Notes: generated by a model from the letters alone, not told the origin. A DNA stretch of 64,000 bases from Hoplostethus atlanticus (GCA_034670405.1 JAXDDX010000117.1:124001-188000), one strand, 5' to 3'; positions 1 through 12,239 are shown, counted from the stretch's first letter. Made by a program: numbers and translations.

Positions 1-178
1 TTTTTTTTTTACAACAGGCCTATTATTAAGAACCACATCTGACAATTACTGTATGCGCCTGTCATCATGCCTGTTAACATCCATCATTACGCAGGGATGC
101 ATCAATCTGACGAGTGCACTAATGAGCTAAGTTGCTAGCAATTTAAAATAAAGTGACTAGGTTTGGTCTATATGTACA

Positions 179-1315
179 ATGGATATGTTTCTGAAAAGGT
201 GGGCACCTGAGCAAGAGACCAAAGACAACTCGGCAGCTAATAGTCCACGTTAGGCCAGTACTAAGCTTCGCAAATATGAGCCTGCCTACATCAAGTATGG
301 CTTCACTGTTAGCAAGAGAAAGGATGGACATGATGTCCCAAGATGTGTCCCTGGTTTGAGACCATCTGATCAGTGCTTGAAGCCATGTAAACTCACAAAA
401 GCATCCAAATGAATAGATAGAATAGATAGATTAGATAGAATTTTCCCAACGAAAGGAAGACCAGCTGAACAGGCAGTCCCCTCATTTAAGCAGCAAGAGA
501 TCATTCCTGAGAAGGAACTGAGGGCATCTTTTTTGGCCTCATATTACATTGCCCATGCAAAGAAACCTCACAACGTTGGAGAGGACCTTATTCTTCTCGC
601 TGCTAAAGACATCATTCAGGGAATTACTGGGTGATGAAGCAGCTAGGCTCTATGATAACAGTGCCCGACATATTAGTGAGATGGCCCAGGACGTGTTGTT
701 TTAACTCCTTGAGAAGGTCAGAGCCAGCCCATTTCACACAACTGCTTGTTTATATATTCGGTTCATAAATTATGTGAATGTTGTGGAGGAAGTGCTTATC
801 AGGCAGAAAACCCCTGAATCAGTTGCTATGCGTTGTATGCTACATCGGGAGGCGCTCCTGGGAAAACGGATTGATGATGAACTTTATTAAGTCCTACAGG
901 ATGTTGTTAATATAGTACACTTCATTAAAGCCAACCCTACCAGTCGCCGGCTGTTTGCTCTCCTGTGCAACGAGACGGACAGTTTCAAGGGCTTGGTCCT
1001 ACACTCTAATGTACACCGGCTTTTGAGAGGGACAGTTGTCAGCCGCGTATAGGAGCTGGGAGTGGAGGCTAGGTCGGAGAAACACGCGTTGCAGATGCAG
1101 CTTGGAATATGTAAACTCGAAAATATGTGACATTTTCCAACTTCTAAATGCACTCAGAGCAAGCAGGGACATGGCACATATATGTTAAATGTTCAGGACA
1201 AAGTGCGTGCCTTCATGCAAAATAAAAAAGAGACAACATCACCCTGTGGACAAGCAGATTCACAGATGGAGTGACAGATGTTCCAACACCTGCATTAAGA
1301 GCTGCTGGCCAGTGG
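179..1315 (+). pseudogene. Decayed hAT-type transposase (ZBED5/FAM200-like)
   Basis: Read with frameshifts and stops, the region starts MDMFLKRWAPEQET and gives the BED-finger-like phrase EPAYIKYGFTVSK. Then come SYYIAHAKKPHNVGEDLILL, LLEKVRASPF, LHREALLGKRIDDELY, VLQDVVNIVHFIKANP, LFALLCNETDSFKGLVLHS and VQDKVRAFMQNKK. This order follows hAT transposases of the ZBED5/FAM200/SCAND3 type, which cut and paste DNA with 8-bp target duplications. At least five stops or frameshifts mean no product is expected. The C-terminal dimerisation part is missing. Family assignment is from memory of the motifs. Confidence 0.8.
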
Positions 1316-1531
1316 TGATGGGGTCAGACAGTATATTACTATATTACTATTTACTCTATGCTACTCCAATAATGCATACCCCCTAATCACTTAGAATTGG
1401 TGTGAAAACCTGTATCAAACCAAGATTTAATGCTGTCAACCACTGAGAGCATCTTAGTAAACTACAATGACCATGATTCGGCCAACTGGTGCTATGTCTG
1501 AAACGACAATAGTTCGAGACATAGCTGAGAC

Positions 1532-2004
1532 CAGGGCTGTAGTGGCACGTAAACGGCGTTTACGCAGCTCCTACATTTCTGAAATAGCATTTACGCAACT
1601 TTAAAATTTGCTAGAGTTCGAGTTTCCTATTGTTTTACCAGCGCAAGCCGTAGTATATTCAAAATTGCGCTGCATTATCAGCATTTACGGTATCTGTGAC
1701 CAATCACATCGTCTCTTGCAGCAGATAGGCTCGCGACAGAGCCGTAGAATGGGGCTTGCTAGCCAGCTAGCTATCTAAGGGTGACTATCGTTACGTATCT
1801 GGATTCCTGTCATTGACAAATGGATATACGGCGATTTTTTAAAATGTGAAAAAAGCAAGCCTCCTCCTGCCGATGCCAGCAAAAGATCTCGAACACAAAG
1901 TGAGCGCAAAAACACACACACACACACACACGTGGTCGTGGTCCGCCTTACCTTGATGACAGAATTCATAGTTTACCCACCTCTTTTTTACCACTACACC
2001 CCTG
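1532..2004. mobile_element. Non-autonomous hAT element, 473 bp, with 8-bp target duplication
   Basis: The ends are imperfect inverted repeats (CAGGGCTGTAGTGG and CCACTACACCCCTG). The element is flanked by the same eight bases GCTGAGAC at 1524-1531 and 2005-2012. This is the hAT hallmark. Inside, around 1820-1910, lies a frameshifted N-terminal piece of the type MDIRRFFK followed by SKPPPADASKRSRTQSERK, so this is probably an internal deletion of a coding parent. A CA microsatellite is at 1912-1931. Confidence 0.85.
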
Positions 2005-2225
2005 GCTGAGACCATATGAAATCTATAATCAGCTTTATGTTCTAGTTACTGGACTAAACTAGTGCTAATCACATGGCAGTATAATAGTCAGGTAGCCAAT
2101 GCTAGCCTCATTAGCTTCTAGTTAAGAGGTCAAAAGCTAGATACTAAGCAGTTGAATTAAATGCTGACCACACACACACACACACACACCTGAATTAAAC
2201 AACAGCAACTCCACCTGTAATTGTA

Positions 2226-2725
2226 TGGGGTCAGTTAACTCTCAAAATTCACAAATGAATACAACACGATTCACAAATATATTTCAAGGTCTGAAAAAAG
2301 GCTGAAAAAATGCATTTGTGAATCTAACGTCAGGAAACTCAAAAATCCACACACAAATGTAATGAGGTTCACAACGTGTCTGGAGGTTTCTAAACGCAGA
2401 TTCGACAGTCTGTAAATAAATGTAACAACATTTAAATGTGTTTTAGATGGACACTGCAGCTGTTTTTAATTAAGTATATTTGTTTTACATTTATATAAAA
2501 CGAGACGTATTTGTGTGTGCATCGGAAACAGACATTTGTGAACACTAATTTATTTGTGAACCTTCTGTCATATGTGGATTTTTTTTACATTTATATGAAA
2601 CGATACATATTTGTGTGTGCATTGAAACATATATTTGTGAACAGAGACATTTATATATAAATCGCAAAATATATTTGTGAATCGTGTTGTATTCATTTGT
2701 GAATTTTGAGAGTTAACTGACCCCA
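2226..2725. mobile_element. MITE with long inverted ends and TA duplication
   Basis: The first ~60 bases (TGGGGTCAGTTAACTCTC and on) recur in reverse at the end (GAGAGTTAACTGACCCCA). A TA lies on each side (2224-2225 and 2726-2727), as for Tc1/mariner-type insertions. The inside holds diverged sub-repeats around TATTTGTGTGTGCAT and ACATTTGTGAAC. There is no coding capacity. Confidence 0.85.
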
Positions 2726-2727
2726 TA

Positions 2728-3519
2728 TCTTTGAACAGACTGAATAGAGGAAGCACATTTGAAACAAAGCCAATCCTTACGACCATGGATGCACGCCATA
2801 TTGGATGATATTTTTAATTTCTTCAAAAACAGTTATAACGCTTTTTCATCTTTTGATCCAAAAACCAAATCATTTCATCATTTCATCATTGAATCATTTG
2901 CGTGGGTCATGTTTACTGCTGCCTTGTTACTGAGGAGAAATTGGTTTCTAGTTATGTTAAGGGATTTGGGTCTTATATTTTGAGGACATTTGCAGACAGA
3001 ATCGTGAATCTGGGTTTAAAAATATATTTTAGAAATAAATGCAGAATACCACAGAATCATTCAGATTGTTGTGCATGGTAAAACATTGGTTAGTATTGGT
3101 TAGTAGTTGTTTCATGAAAGATAACCAGAAACATATTTAAGTGTGACAGTTGTAGAGGGAGAAGAGCTGTGGGATGGTGTGTATGTGTGCATTTGTGCCT
3201 ATATGTGCTTGCTTGTCTTTGTACACAAGAAAGTCCCTGTGGGCTTAATGTGTTGCTGAAGATTCATTGTGGGATCTTTCACAGCAATCAGACAGTACAA
3301 ACAACACTGGTAGTGGACAGTAGAACATCTTTGTGGTTGTTTAGTTACATGGCTATGTGTTGGAACAACGTGTGTGTGTGTGTGTTCCTCCAACAGTCTC
3401 CTTTTAGATAAATCCTAAAGCTGTGTATCTTTCTAACGGTTTGATCTAGGCTGCTCCATTACACCAATGCCCCCCCTTAAAGATAAAATGTCCTTCTGGA
3501 CTTTGGTCAGCTCTCCAAA
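2728..3519. other. No feature recognised
   Basis: AT-rich intergenic sequence with short GT runs. I see no coding sequence, inverted ends or known repeat. Confidence 0.5.
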
Positions 3520-3524
3520 CTAAC

Positions 3525-4045
3525 TGTGACGGCTGCAACTACCAGCCGCACTATCAACGTAGCACACAAACGTATCCTGCGGAATAATCAGTCCAACAAA
3601 GACCGAGCCGCTGCCTCAGACCAACTTATGTGGGCCAACAGGCTGATTGGACCCTACCACACCAGCTAAAGCCAGAGGGGTGGTTTGGGACTTTCTGGCA
3701 GGAAGTCATCACAATAAAGTGATGACGTACCCTGTAATCAACTATGGGCTAGCCCAGTGTGTGTATATATAGCACTGCTGGTGTGACTGAAAGTCAGTTA
3801 GTTTTTGTTTAGTCACAGCACCTATGCCTTTGTTTTGACTTAGTTCTGTTCTGTTTATTTTGACTGATATAATTTGTCTCTAGAGCAGTTCTTTAAGTTG
3901 AAGTCTATGGCTTTTGTTGTTATTTGTTTTGTTACTGGTTTTGTTATCACTCTTAACAACTGTATATACTTTTGGGCTAATAAAACCCTTATTTTTTCAC
4001 ACCACCTGATCTCCCAGTCATACTGCCAACCCCGGGTCCCTCACA
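3525..4045 (+). repeat. Solo LTR, 521 bp, with 5-bp target duplication
   Basis: It starts TGTGACGG and ends CCCTCACA, with CTAAC repeated on both sides (3520-3524 and 4046-4050). Inside are a TATA-like GTATATATAGCACT near 3765 and AATAAAACCC near 3978, in the promoter-then-polyadenylation order of a plus-strand LTR. No internal retroelement genes adjoin it, so it is a solo LTR left by recombination. The 5-bp duplication suits Gypsy/ERV-type elements; the family is not determined. Confidence 0.8.
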
Positions 4046-4050
4046 CTAAC

Positions 4051-4810
4051 CTTCTTCTAAATCACAAAGACACCTCAATCCCGCTTGTACTGAGCTTTGG
4101 CTTGTGGGTGTGGGGGAAAAAGTAAGGACCTTCAGTACCAACTTGCAGTGAAATAAATCTAGCAGAGGAGAAATCCATTTTATTGTTGCGCTTCTCACAG
4201 CCAATCACTAGCAGTGTTGCTGTATTCAGCTTTACTGTGATAGGCAGAGCATCAACATGCTGTCCATTAACCTGCGCAGCTATTGGCTGCATATCAGATA
4301 CACAACCGACGCAGCCAACTCTGCTTGACACTAACTTTTCCACACTTCTGAATACGAGGTTACACTTACAAATACAGGACCAATGTGATATTAAGTCCAA
4401 CTCAGGCATTGACAGCCACTCTGTCTGGTTACTAACAGCTGCTTCACACAGTGGTAACTGTGTAAGTAAGCTACTGTATATTATACAGGGAGCAGAGCAA
4501 TAAATGTATAGTTGAAAGGAAATGAGGAAAATGTCTGGCATGCATTCACTTGCAGAACCAGTTGGCTTTACCTAAGTATAAAGGTTTATTTGTGCATTTG
4601 CGCATGGCACCTCTGACTTTCGTAGGGAGAAATCTCTTTGGGAGAGACAACAACCATGCACGAAAGATTGCCAAAGGATCGTGGACCACGGCTCCTACAA
4701 ACCATGACTTTTGCATGGCCTTAATTCCTGCATTTACTGGTATACTGTAAACTGATATGAAATTGCGTTTTCAAACACAATGCAAACTAATTTAAGTTTA
4801 ATTACCCTTG
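4051..4810. other. No gene recognised
   Basis: Open frames on both strands (to 159 codons) look like chance. The stretch 4560-4660 (GGTTTATTTGTGCATTTGCG, CTGACTTTCGTAGGG) has weak likeness to the repeat units at 17224 and 18306. Confidence 0.45.
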
Positions 4811-4815
4811 CATAT

Positions 4816-5491
4816 TGTGGCGGGGTGGGGGGAGGCTTAATTGGATCCAGGAGAGAGGTGAGTTAGTGGACTGCTTCTTCCCTGGATCCGGTACCAGCTG
4901 CAGCCAGTTGGGACTGATTGCAGCTGGGGCCTTTTTAACCTGTGTGTGTGTGTGTGTGGATGTGTGAGTGAGAGCGCGCCAGTGTGAGAGGCTGGCAGAG
5001 CAAGTGGAGTTCGGCAGGAGATGGAGTCAAGCCGGACTGTGAGCGGAGAGACGAGCCAGCAGCAGCCACGTCTGAGCAGGGTCCGCGGCTGGAGTGCTGG
5101 GACGGAGGCGAGGGCGCGAGCGGCGAACGACGGAGTGGGAGAGCAGGCGTCCAAAGCCGGCGGCGACTGGACGAGCTCCGGAGGTTGCAGTCGGGGGCAG
5201 CCTGCAAGGGCTGACCAGTCGGGGTTGGGGCGGGATGCCCCTGGAAGCCTGGCGGACTGGGGCAGCCTTGGTGCTCCGCGGCTGACCTGCCGAGAGGGAG
5301 GAGGTGTGCGCGCCGAGGAGGACGGCGCTCTTCACTGCCGTCAACGCCGGGGAAGACTGCGCCGACTGCCGTCAACACCGGGCCGGGTTTATTGTGGACG
5401 TGTTAATAAAACGGCCGTGCTGGCCACTTAACTCTCCTCCTGTGTATGTCTCTGTCTGTCACGGACCCCGGTAATGTGGCACCTTGCCACA
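4816..5491 (+). repeat. Solo LTR, 676 bp, GC-rich, with 5-bp target duplication
   Basis: The ends are TGTGGCGGGG and CCTTGCCACA, with CATAT directly repeated at 4811-4815 and 5492-5496. AATAAAACGG near 5404 would be its poly(A) signal. The body from about 4970 to 5400 is very GC-rich and so shows several overlapping open frames on both strands. None resembles a known protein, and they are treated as chance. Confidence 0.8.
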
Positions 5492-5496
5492 CATAT

Positions 5497-6190
5497 TAAA
5501 ACAGAAATGGCAGATAGAAAACATTAAATGTGCACATTTATTTAAGTTAGTCAGCCACTACAACTTTGACAAGTATTTTCTGTAGGAAACACTGTCGCTG
5601 AAATTGGAAAAACACACATACAACAGGGATGGGATTTTTCGGGATTTATCCAGAATTCCGGATTTTCCGACCTGAAAATGTGACCCACGTGAATCATGCA
5701 GATCCATTAAAAAAATAATTGGGGGGGTGCGCGTTATGAGCTGCACGAGTGAAAGGGAGAGGATTTGAGGACATCTATAGATCCTTTCCAAGTATCCACA
5801 AGGATGTTTGTTAGCGTTCAGCTCAGCTCAAGCTCAACATGCCCAATTCCACACCTGGTACCCCAGTCGAGCTCGTGCATCAGTACATCGTCACTTGACA
5901 AGAAGATCGCCGTTTCGGATCGGATAATTCAGCTATGTCAAGATTATTCCTTGTGATATGTCTAAAATACAGGCCTACTTTGACTTTGTTGTCGATTGAT
6001 CAATCAGATGATCAGTTGATTTTCACTCATCGCAGGGTCCCATGGCTTGCCATGTTGCTTGTTATTTCACTGTTTTTATGTAGCTAAATTACTAGTGTTG
6101 GCGTATCTGCAAATTTAGCCTGCTAAATTAATAAACTAGCCAGAGGCCTGTCTCACGAAGTGAGATTAGTGGGTTAGCGAGATAACTTTG
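5497..6190. other. No feature recognised
   Basis: Intergenic sequence without recognisable coding or repeat structure. Confidence 0.5.
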
Positions 6191-6351
6191 AATGCCGGTA
6201 TTTTTATAACTTTGGGAATTCCAGTATTTTTAAACCTGGGCTCTATGTGTACAAATTTGTCATTTATACCGCAAAATAGCTACAAAAAGTTTTGGAATTG
6301 CTCCGGTAGATCGCCTCAGTCGGCAGTCGCGAAAGGAGTTGCTATGGCTAT

Positions 6352-6514
6352 AACATTACGGAAAGGATCGCTACAGAGATAGACCTTTGTTTAACCTCTT
6401 CATGTAACAACTCACCTCATCTTTCAGATTTCAGAGCGAGAATTCTCCTTGAGCAAGACTTCTGTTTCTGGTTAAAAAAGGTCTATCTCTGTAGGGATCC
6501 TTTCCGTAATGTTG
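6352..6514. repeat. Inverted repeat (34-bp arms)
   Basis: The left arm (6352-6386) and right arm (6480-6514) are reverse complements over about 33 of 34 bases (AACATTACGGAAAGGATC and on). They enclose about 95 bases. The flank at 6190-6350 resembles the element at 7430-7590, so the hairpin is probably a rearranged end of that repeat family. Confidence 0.75.
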
Positions 6515-6619
6515 TCAGACACTTCCAATAACAATCTGAGCCTGTCAGTGGCAAAACAAGCACTTTTAGTGGACGTACTATGATCAGAGTTGTTGTTTTT
6601 TGGGGGGGGTGTGTATGGG

Positions 6620-7910
6620 TGACGGACTAATCTCCTTAACGATTCCTATTTCTGTCAGCTAATATGAGTGAACTGCATTGAGCAAAACATTCTACTCAAC
6701 TGTCAGGACCTGCTTTTAAGCAACAGCAGAGCAGACAATCTGCTTCCTGTTTACACCGGCACACGCATGCCCAGTGTAGGTGAATGGTTACGTGATATGC
6801 GTTTTCAGGCGTATTAGCATGGATGGCGATAATTTCTGAAACTGTGCTAAAACGCTTCTGTGGACGGAGATCCTTTTAGTTTCAAAACTCAGTTTTAAAA
6901 CGTATTAGTGTGGATGTAGCCTGACACAGCAGCAAATGCTTGTCTGTGAACACACCACTCTTTCCCTGCACTGTATGGCTCATTTTGAGTGAGTGGCGAG
7001 ATCACCTGAGGTAAGGACATTCGCTTTTTTCACTTGGCTGACTATTTTATATGGTTTTGACTAATATCATTAGCTCTGTAGGTTATGTATGTTATGTCTT
7101 TTTAGCTAACGTTATTGTACTCCGTGTCAGAGCAGCTTCTCTTATGCTAGATTTCCACTTGTAAAATAAACTTGACGGATCCCATTCATTTATTAGTAAA
7201 AGAGTGCCATCTAGTGGTGGAAAGAGGCCAGGTTACCCTAACAAAAAACTGTCATAGTAGTTTGATGGTAAGTTTAGTTTTACCATGGTAATTATTTTAT
7301 ACATAATTTACCATGGTACAGGCCCTATTTAAACATTGTTGATGTTGACTAGTACAGGCCATAATTTCACTGATAGCTTTAGTATTGAGAAACTTAGCAC
7401 TGTGCTGCATCCATGAAACCTTAAAGGGGAATTCCGCTATTTTTAAACCTCTGGCTCTATATGTACATATTTGTCATTTATACTAGGTACAAATATGATA
7501 TATATAATAGGTACACAAAGTTTTGGAATTGCCCGGGATCGCCTTAGCCGGCAGTTGCGAAACAGGCTGCTATGGCTGCAGCGTAATCCGTTGGGGCAAC
7601 TGTGCCCGATCAAAGTACGCTAGGCATAAAGAGTAAAGTGTGACAGTGTTTGATTTAATAAGACCTCACTTAGGCAGCCTGAGGATGTGTTTCAAGGAAT
7701 GGACATTGAGGACATAATTGAACTAGTTCTGAAAATAGAAAAAACTTAATTTACTACCTAACATCTGTCTGTCTCTTATTGATCTGAGTATATTAAATAT
7801 AATTTCCTATTTATTTAAGCATATACCACAGGCCTTCGTCACATGGTTATATGATATTATGCTGTCACATTTTTTGTTTTTTCCCGACTTCGGGTAGCTC
7901 TCTTTTTTGT
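6620..7910 (+). repeat. Dispersed repeat, copy A (mate of 14468-15436)
   Basis: From GACGGACTAATCTCC to the GGGTAGCTCTC stretch this region matches 14468-15436 in reverse orientation over most of its length. Shared marks include TTTACCATGGTAATTATTTT, ACACGTATTAG-type motifs and AAGGGGAATTCCG. About 350 bp (roughly 7487-7833) are absent from the other copy. No coding frame was found. The class is unknown, probably a non-autonomous DNA element. Confidence 0.8.
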
Positions 7911-10231
7911 GTGTGTGTGTATGTGTGCCGCGCCGTGCTCTGCACTCTGTATATTTTCCTGCTTTTTTGTCCTTTGCCAATCACATGCCTGATACAAAAA
8001 GGTAAAGTTCAAGCTGATTTTAAATATGATGTGTACATTTTTTCCCGTTCTTGGTGACAGGAATTACACTATAATTTAAAATGTAAAAATGTGATACCTT
8101 TAAAAGCTGCGTCTCAATTCAAACCATCATCTGTCTGAATTAATCCAATAATCAACCTGTTTAGAAAGCAGCGAAAATGAAATGACCAAGTCTCAACGAA
8201 ATAAAGAATATTAAGGCCACTGAAAGAACAAATGGAACTTTTCTCTATTAAAAATGCAATTACTGTCACATGGCACATAAACAGAATTAAATAATCTGGG
8301 TTTTTCCTGTATAGAGAATTCCGAGGTCGTCACCTGGGTCATGTTTGATACTGCCTTGATAAAAATATGCCCAGTGTCAGCAAAAGATTGATTGCATACA
8401 TTACATACATACATACGATTTTTTACAATTACTGCATTGTGCACGGTAAAACTCAAGTGTTGCATCCATTTTAATAACATGCAATGGCATTAGTAATCGA
8501 GCGGGGCACTTGTTCTGAACACAAAAAGACGTGTTCAGAACAAGAAAAAGAACAAAAAGGACACAGTGATATGGGTGCAAGCTCCCCTTGTCGGCGATTG
8601 GTCCAAATGCCGTTGCGCCATGGCAGGGGACGGAGTTCAACCTCCTTTTCCGGTTCATTCACTGTACTGGGAGCAGCACATTTGGCGCAAACGGCTAGCA
8701 GCAATTTAGCAAGACTTTATCGAAATATACCTAATAAGCCTATACCTAATAAGACACATTTGTGCGTCTTTCACTGCCACCATTGTTGTTTTGCTTTGTT
8801 TTGTTTTGGTTTCTGGCAACTCGCTCTGGAAATAGGTGCCATTGAATCACTCTGCGTGCCTTGGAAGCAAGAAATTACATATAAAGAAGTAAACGGAGTT
8901 CTTATTGAGTATACTGACAACAGTGTTCAGAGACATGTTCGCTGGTGATTCTTTCGTCATTTGTTCTTTCGCGCTTGTCTTGACCTGGCAACTCTGAAAG
9001 CACTCTTACTCAGAGATTCGTGTGGAACAGGTGAACTCATTTAAACCTTGCAGATTTCAGCATGGCTGGCAAGATACCAGCATTCTTTAGAAAGAGATTG
9101 TGTGAGGAGGATGAGCAAGCAGAGTACCAGGACAGGTGAAAAGAAAAAAAAAGACAATGTTTTGTAGTAAACTACGTAATAACTTCATATTGCACCATCA
9201 TAAATGGTTATTGACGCAAAGCTAGTAGCGCTGCTAAGGCCTTTCTTTCGGGGCTTAAGCCCTGAATGTTCTGAGACTAGCCCCAAATATTTTTGGTCAG
9301 GAAAAATAAATCGTATAAATATAAGTTTTACATAGTTCAAAATTTCTCTCTTACCATCCATGCTGCATTATGAGCGCTGTCTACAGAGATTTGCACTGCA
9401 CAAGAGTGGGATAAGTTTGTTTCAGTGGTCAGAGCGGGCTGGTTATTATTACGCGAGCGTTTGGGTGCACCGAGGTACATATCAGGGCACAAACCGGGCT
9501 TGCCTGTCTATACTTGTTATGTCTGCGTGTGTATGTGGTAAAGGGCTCCGTCAATCACTGTCATGTAATTTGTGTAGAAGGGAATATGTTATGCCTGATT
9601 TTCATCAGTCAGTCCTGGGTCTAGGTCAGAGGAGTCATGGTAGAAACTCTGTTTTCTTTGTTAAATGGAAACCGAAAAACTTAAAGAAAGACCTAAAATT
9701 GGACGTGTTGCATTCTCTAGTGTTGTGAAAGAAAAACAATCTAATGTAATTCATTAGATGTGGGAATTGGGCCGTTTAAATGGTGTTTAGCATGTTATTA
9801 ATGTTCACTGATGAGTGCATCCCCAATAGATAAGGTATACGAGAAAAAAAACACTAATGCTTAATATATACTTAAATGGCAATAGTGGTCGCACTAACGC
9901 CCACAGAGGGCCTGCAGACAAATGTGCACAAATACAAAAATATAACTAGATATGTTCACTGGCTTGTGAATTGTGTGTGGAGGTGGTGGTGTGGGGGAAG
10001 AATGCACCAGAAAGTGGGAAAAACTTTAGGGACAGATTTGTTAAAAATGCATACTTAGGCACAATCATAGGGTGCAATACGTTAAATGACTAATATATGC
10101 ACTAGATGACATAACAATGGCATAACATTACAGGCATTACTGATACAAAGAATGCAAGAAAATATTTTTTTTAAATTGCAAGTGCAAAATCGGGAGAAAT
10201 ATCAAGATTGGAACTTGGAGTGTGTCTGTAA
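7911..10231. other. No gene recognised
   Basis: The longest open frame (8484-8948) has no recognisable domain and unusual composition. A short run near 9062 (MAGKIPAFFRKRLCEEDE) resembles the first residues of hAT-type transposases but stops soon after. Confidence 0.4.
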
Positions 10232-10890
10232 AGCCTTGCAGCACCCAATAATGTAATAATGCCTGAAAATGTAATAAAATTTGCACTTAACTTGATCGAA
10301 AATATCATAAAAACCAATAATGTAATAACTTGACCGATATTGGGAATTTATTACATTTTCAGGTGGGTAAATTTTTTTTCTTCAAAACTGATAATGTAAT
10401 ACTATGTTCATTTTCAGTCCAGAGTTCTACATTTTGTGTTTTAAGAATTTAAGAACGTTATATACATTGGATTTGAAATGAAAGAATGACTATAAGGTTA
10501 AAGTGCAGACTTTGAGCACCATACAGCCATATGCACATGGGCAGAAACTCAGGGACATGCAACTAGATCCTGGTCTTATTGAATGGGTGATGGACTACCT
10601 CCTTGGGTGACCATTTCAGGTCAGATAAGCTTCTGAGCAGCGCTGGAGACCCCAGGTAACTATTCCCTAAACCTTCCTCTTCACTCTCTATACCACGGAT
10701 TTCCAACAAAACACTGTAACAACACATTATGTAATAACACCGCATTATGTAATAATCTGCCGCATTTTGTAATAAACAGCCTGAACGCAATATGTAATAA
10801 ATTTCCCCGCAGGGTTTTTTTTTGTTGATGAAAATGTAATAATAAGGTGCATTATGTAATAACCAACCAAAATTGTTAAGGTATTTGCAG
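10232..10890. repeat. Repeat field of TGTAATAA motifs
   Basis: The octamer TGTAATAA or its complement TTATTACA (with one-base variants) occurs about eleven times in this 660-bp region. They lie near 10251, 10271, 10323, 10346, 10392, 10732, 10748, 10767, 10792, 10832 and 10855. They sit in otherwise different sequence, with both orientations present. Probably a decayed MITE or satellite-like element; no coding sequence. Confidence 0.55.
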
Positions 10891-11199
10891 GCTTGCATTA
10901 AATGGTAAAAAAAAAAGAAGTAGTTATTTATGTCTTTTACAAAGTAAATTATCTATCTCTTTTTCTCTGTTTCTCTCTCTGCAGTGCAGTTCTAACTCTG
11001 CACCTGTGCTGTAACTTTTTTTCCGAGAGGAAAAAAACGTTTCTTAAAAGGATATTCACTAATTAAAGGGGAATGTTTCACTATGAATTTGTATAGGCAT
11101 ACGTTTTAATTGTTTCTTACAAATTATTTAGTGTCAACATTTTTAATTGTAGCCTAATTTATTTGTAACTTCATTTATAAAAATCTACTTATTTTATAA

Positions 11200-12206
11200 C
11201 CATATTTTAATGTGGGTTACACCCATATGGAAAAACTCATGTATTTACAGCACAATTTGCACCAGGCCCACACCCTTGTTCGACAACGCCGTCACCACCT
11301 ATTGGTCAATTTCAAAAACAATTTGGGGACATGTTTCAACAGCTTAATTAAAAATGTCCACCAAGTTTGGTGATGTTTGGACAAACTGTCTTTGATTTAT
11401 GGCCAAATTTGAGCCAGGCCCATACACGTTTGGAACTGGTGGCGCCCCCTATTGAGCGATTTCAAAATAATTTTACACACGTTGTTCAACATTGTTATGA
11501 AACATATCCTGCGACTTTTGTAATGATTGGACAAAAAAATTCTAAAAAGATTTATAGTCTGATTTGTGTTATGCCACGCCCAGGGTATGTTTCAGGTACT
11601 TATGTGGACATATCCTGCTAGTTTTGTGATGATTGGAGCAACGGTTGTTGACTTTGGTCTATTTATGTGCTGAGCCACGCCCTTTTGAAGTTCATTGGTC
11701 AATATCTTAAAAACTAAATAAGTTATCAACAACCTTTATGCAACTTTTGATAAGCTTGGTCCAATAATGATCCCCAGAAAATTTGGTAGCAATCAGACCT
11801 ACGGTCTAGGAGGAGATGTCAAAAATGTGTTTTTCAAAGAATTCAAAATGGCGGAAAATCTAGTCAGGCGGACATTAGTGGTTCTTGAGGCTTTTTTGTA
11901 GATCACATTGAGGTGGACTTGTGTGTCAAATTTCAAGTCAATCGGAATCACTGTATGAGGGGCGTGGGCTTTCCAAAATTGTGCTTTTGGGCCTTAATTA
12001 CAGCGCCACCATCTGGCCGATTGGGTTTCATGGTTTTAGCTCATTCCAGCTCACAGGAATTTGCGACGCGGCATAAGAATAAGAAGAATAAGAATAATAA
12101 ACCGAGGTGAAAAACAATAGGGTTCTACCCCATCGGGGTTTGAACCCTAATAAACCGAGGTGAAAAACAACAGGGTTCTACCCCTCCGGGTTTTGAACCC
12201 TAATAA
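11200..12206 (+). repeat. Teleost interspersed repeat with duplicated 3' hairpin tail
   Basis: The unit contains recurring phrases such as ACCAAGTTTGGTGATGTTTG and GGCGCCCCCTATTGAGC. It ends in AAGAATAAGAAGAATAA followed by two ~54-bp tandem units (12098-12151 and 12152-12205), each able to fold (GGGTTCTACCCC against GGGGTTTGAACCC). Similar text occurs at 23880-24470 and 57060-57190. The style is that of a common fish non-LTR or SINE-like repeat; the class is not proven. Confidence 0.55.
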
Positions 12207-12239
12207 ATCTGAAGTGTAAACGAATAAATAAACAAATTA

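Noticed and set aside
4062..4541. 159-codon minus-strand open frame
   Set aside because: No family likeness; plus-strand frames overlap it, as expected for chance.
4935..5431. Several overlapping long open frames on both strands
   Set aside because: They lie in the GC-rich solo LTR with exact 5-bp target duplications; composition is Arg/Pro/Gly and no domain is visible.
8484..8948. 154-codon plus-strand open frame
   Set aside because: No recognisable domain, no splice context, and a low-complexity start (CSEHKKTCSEQEKEQK).
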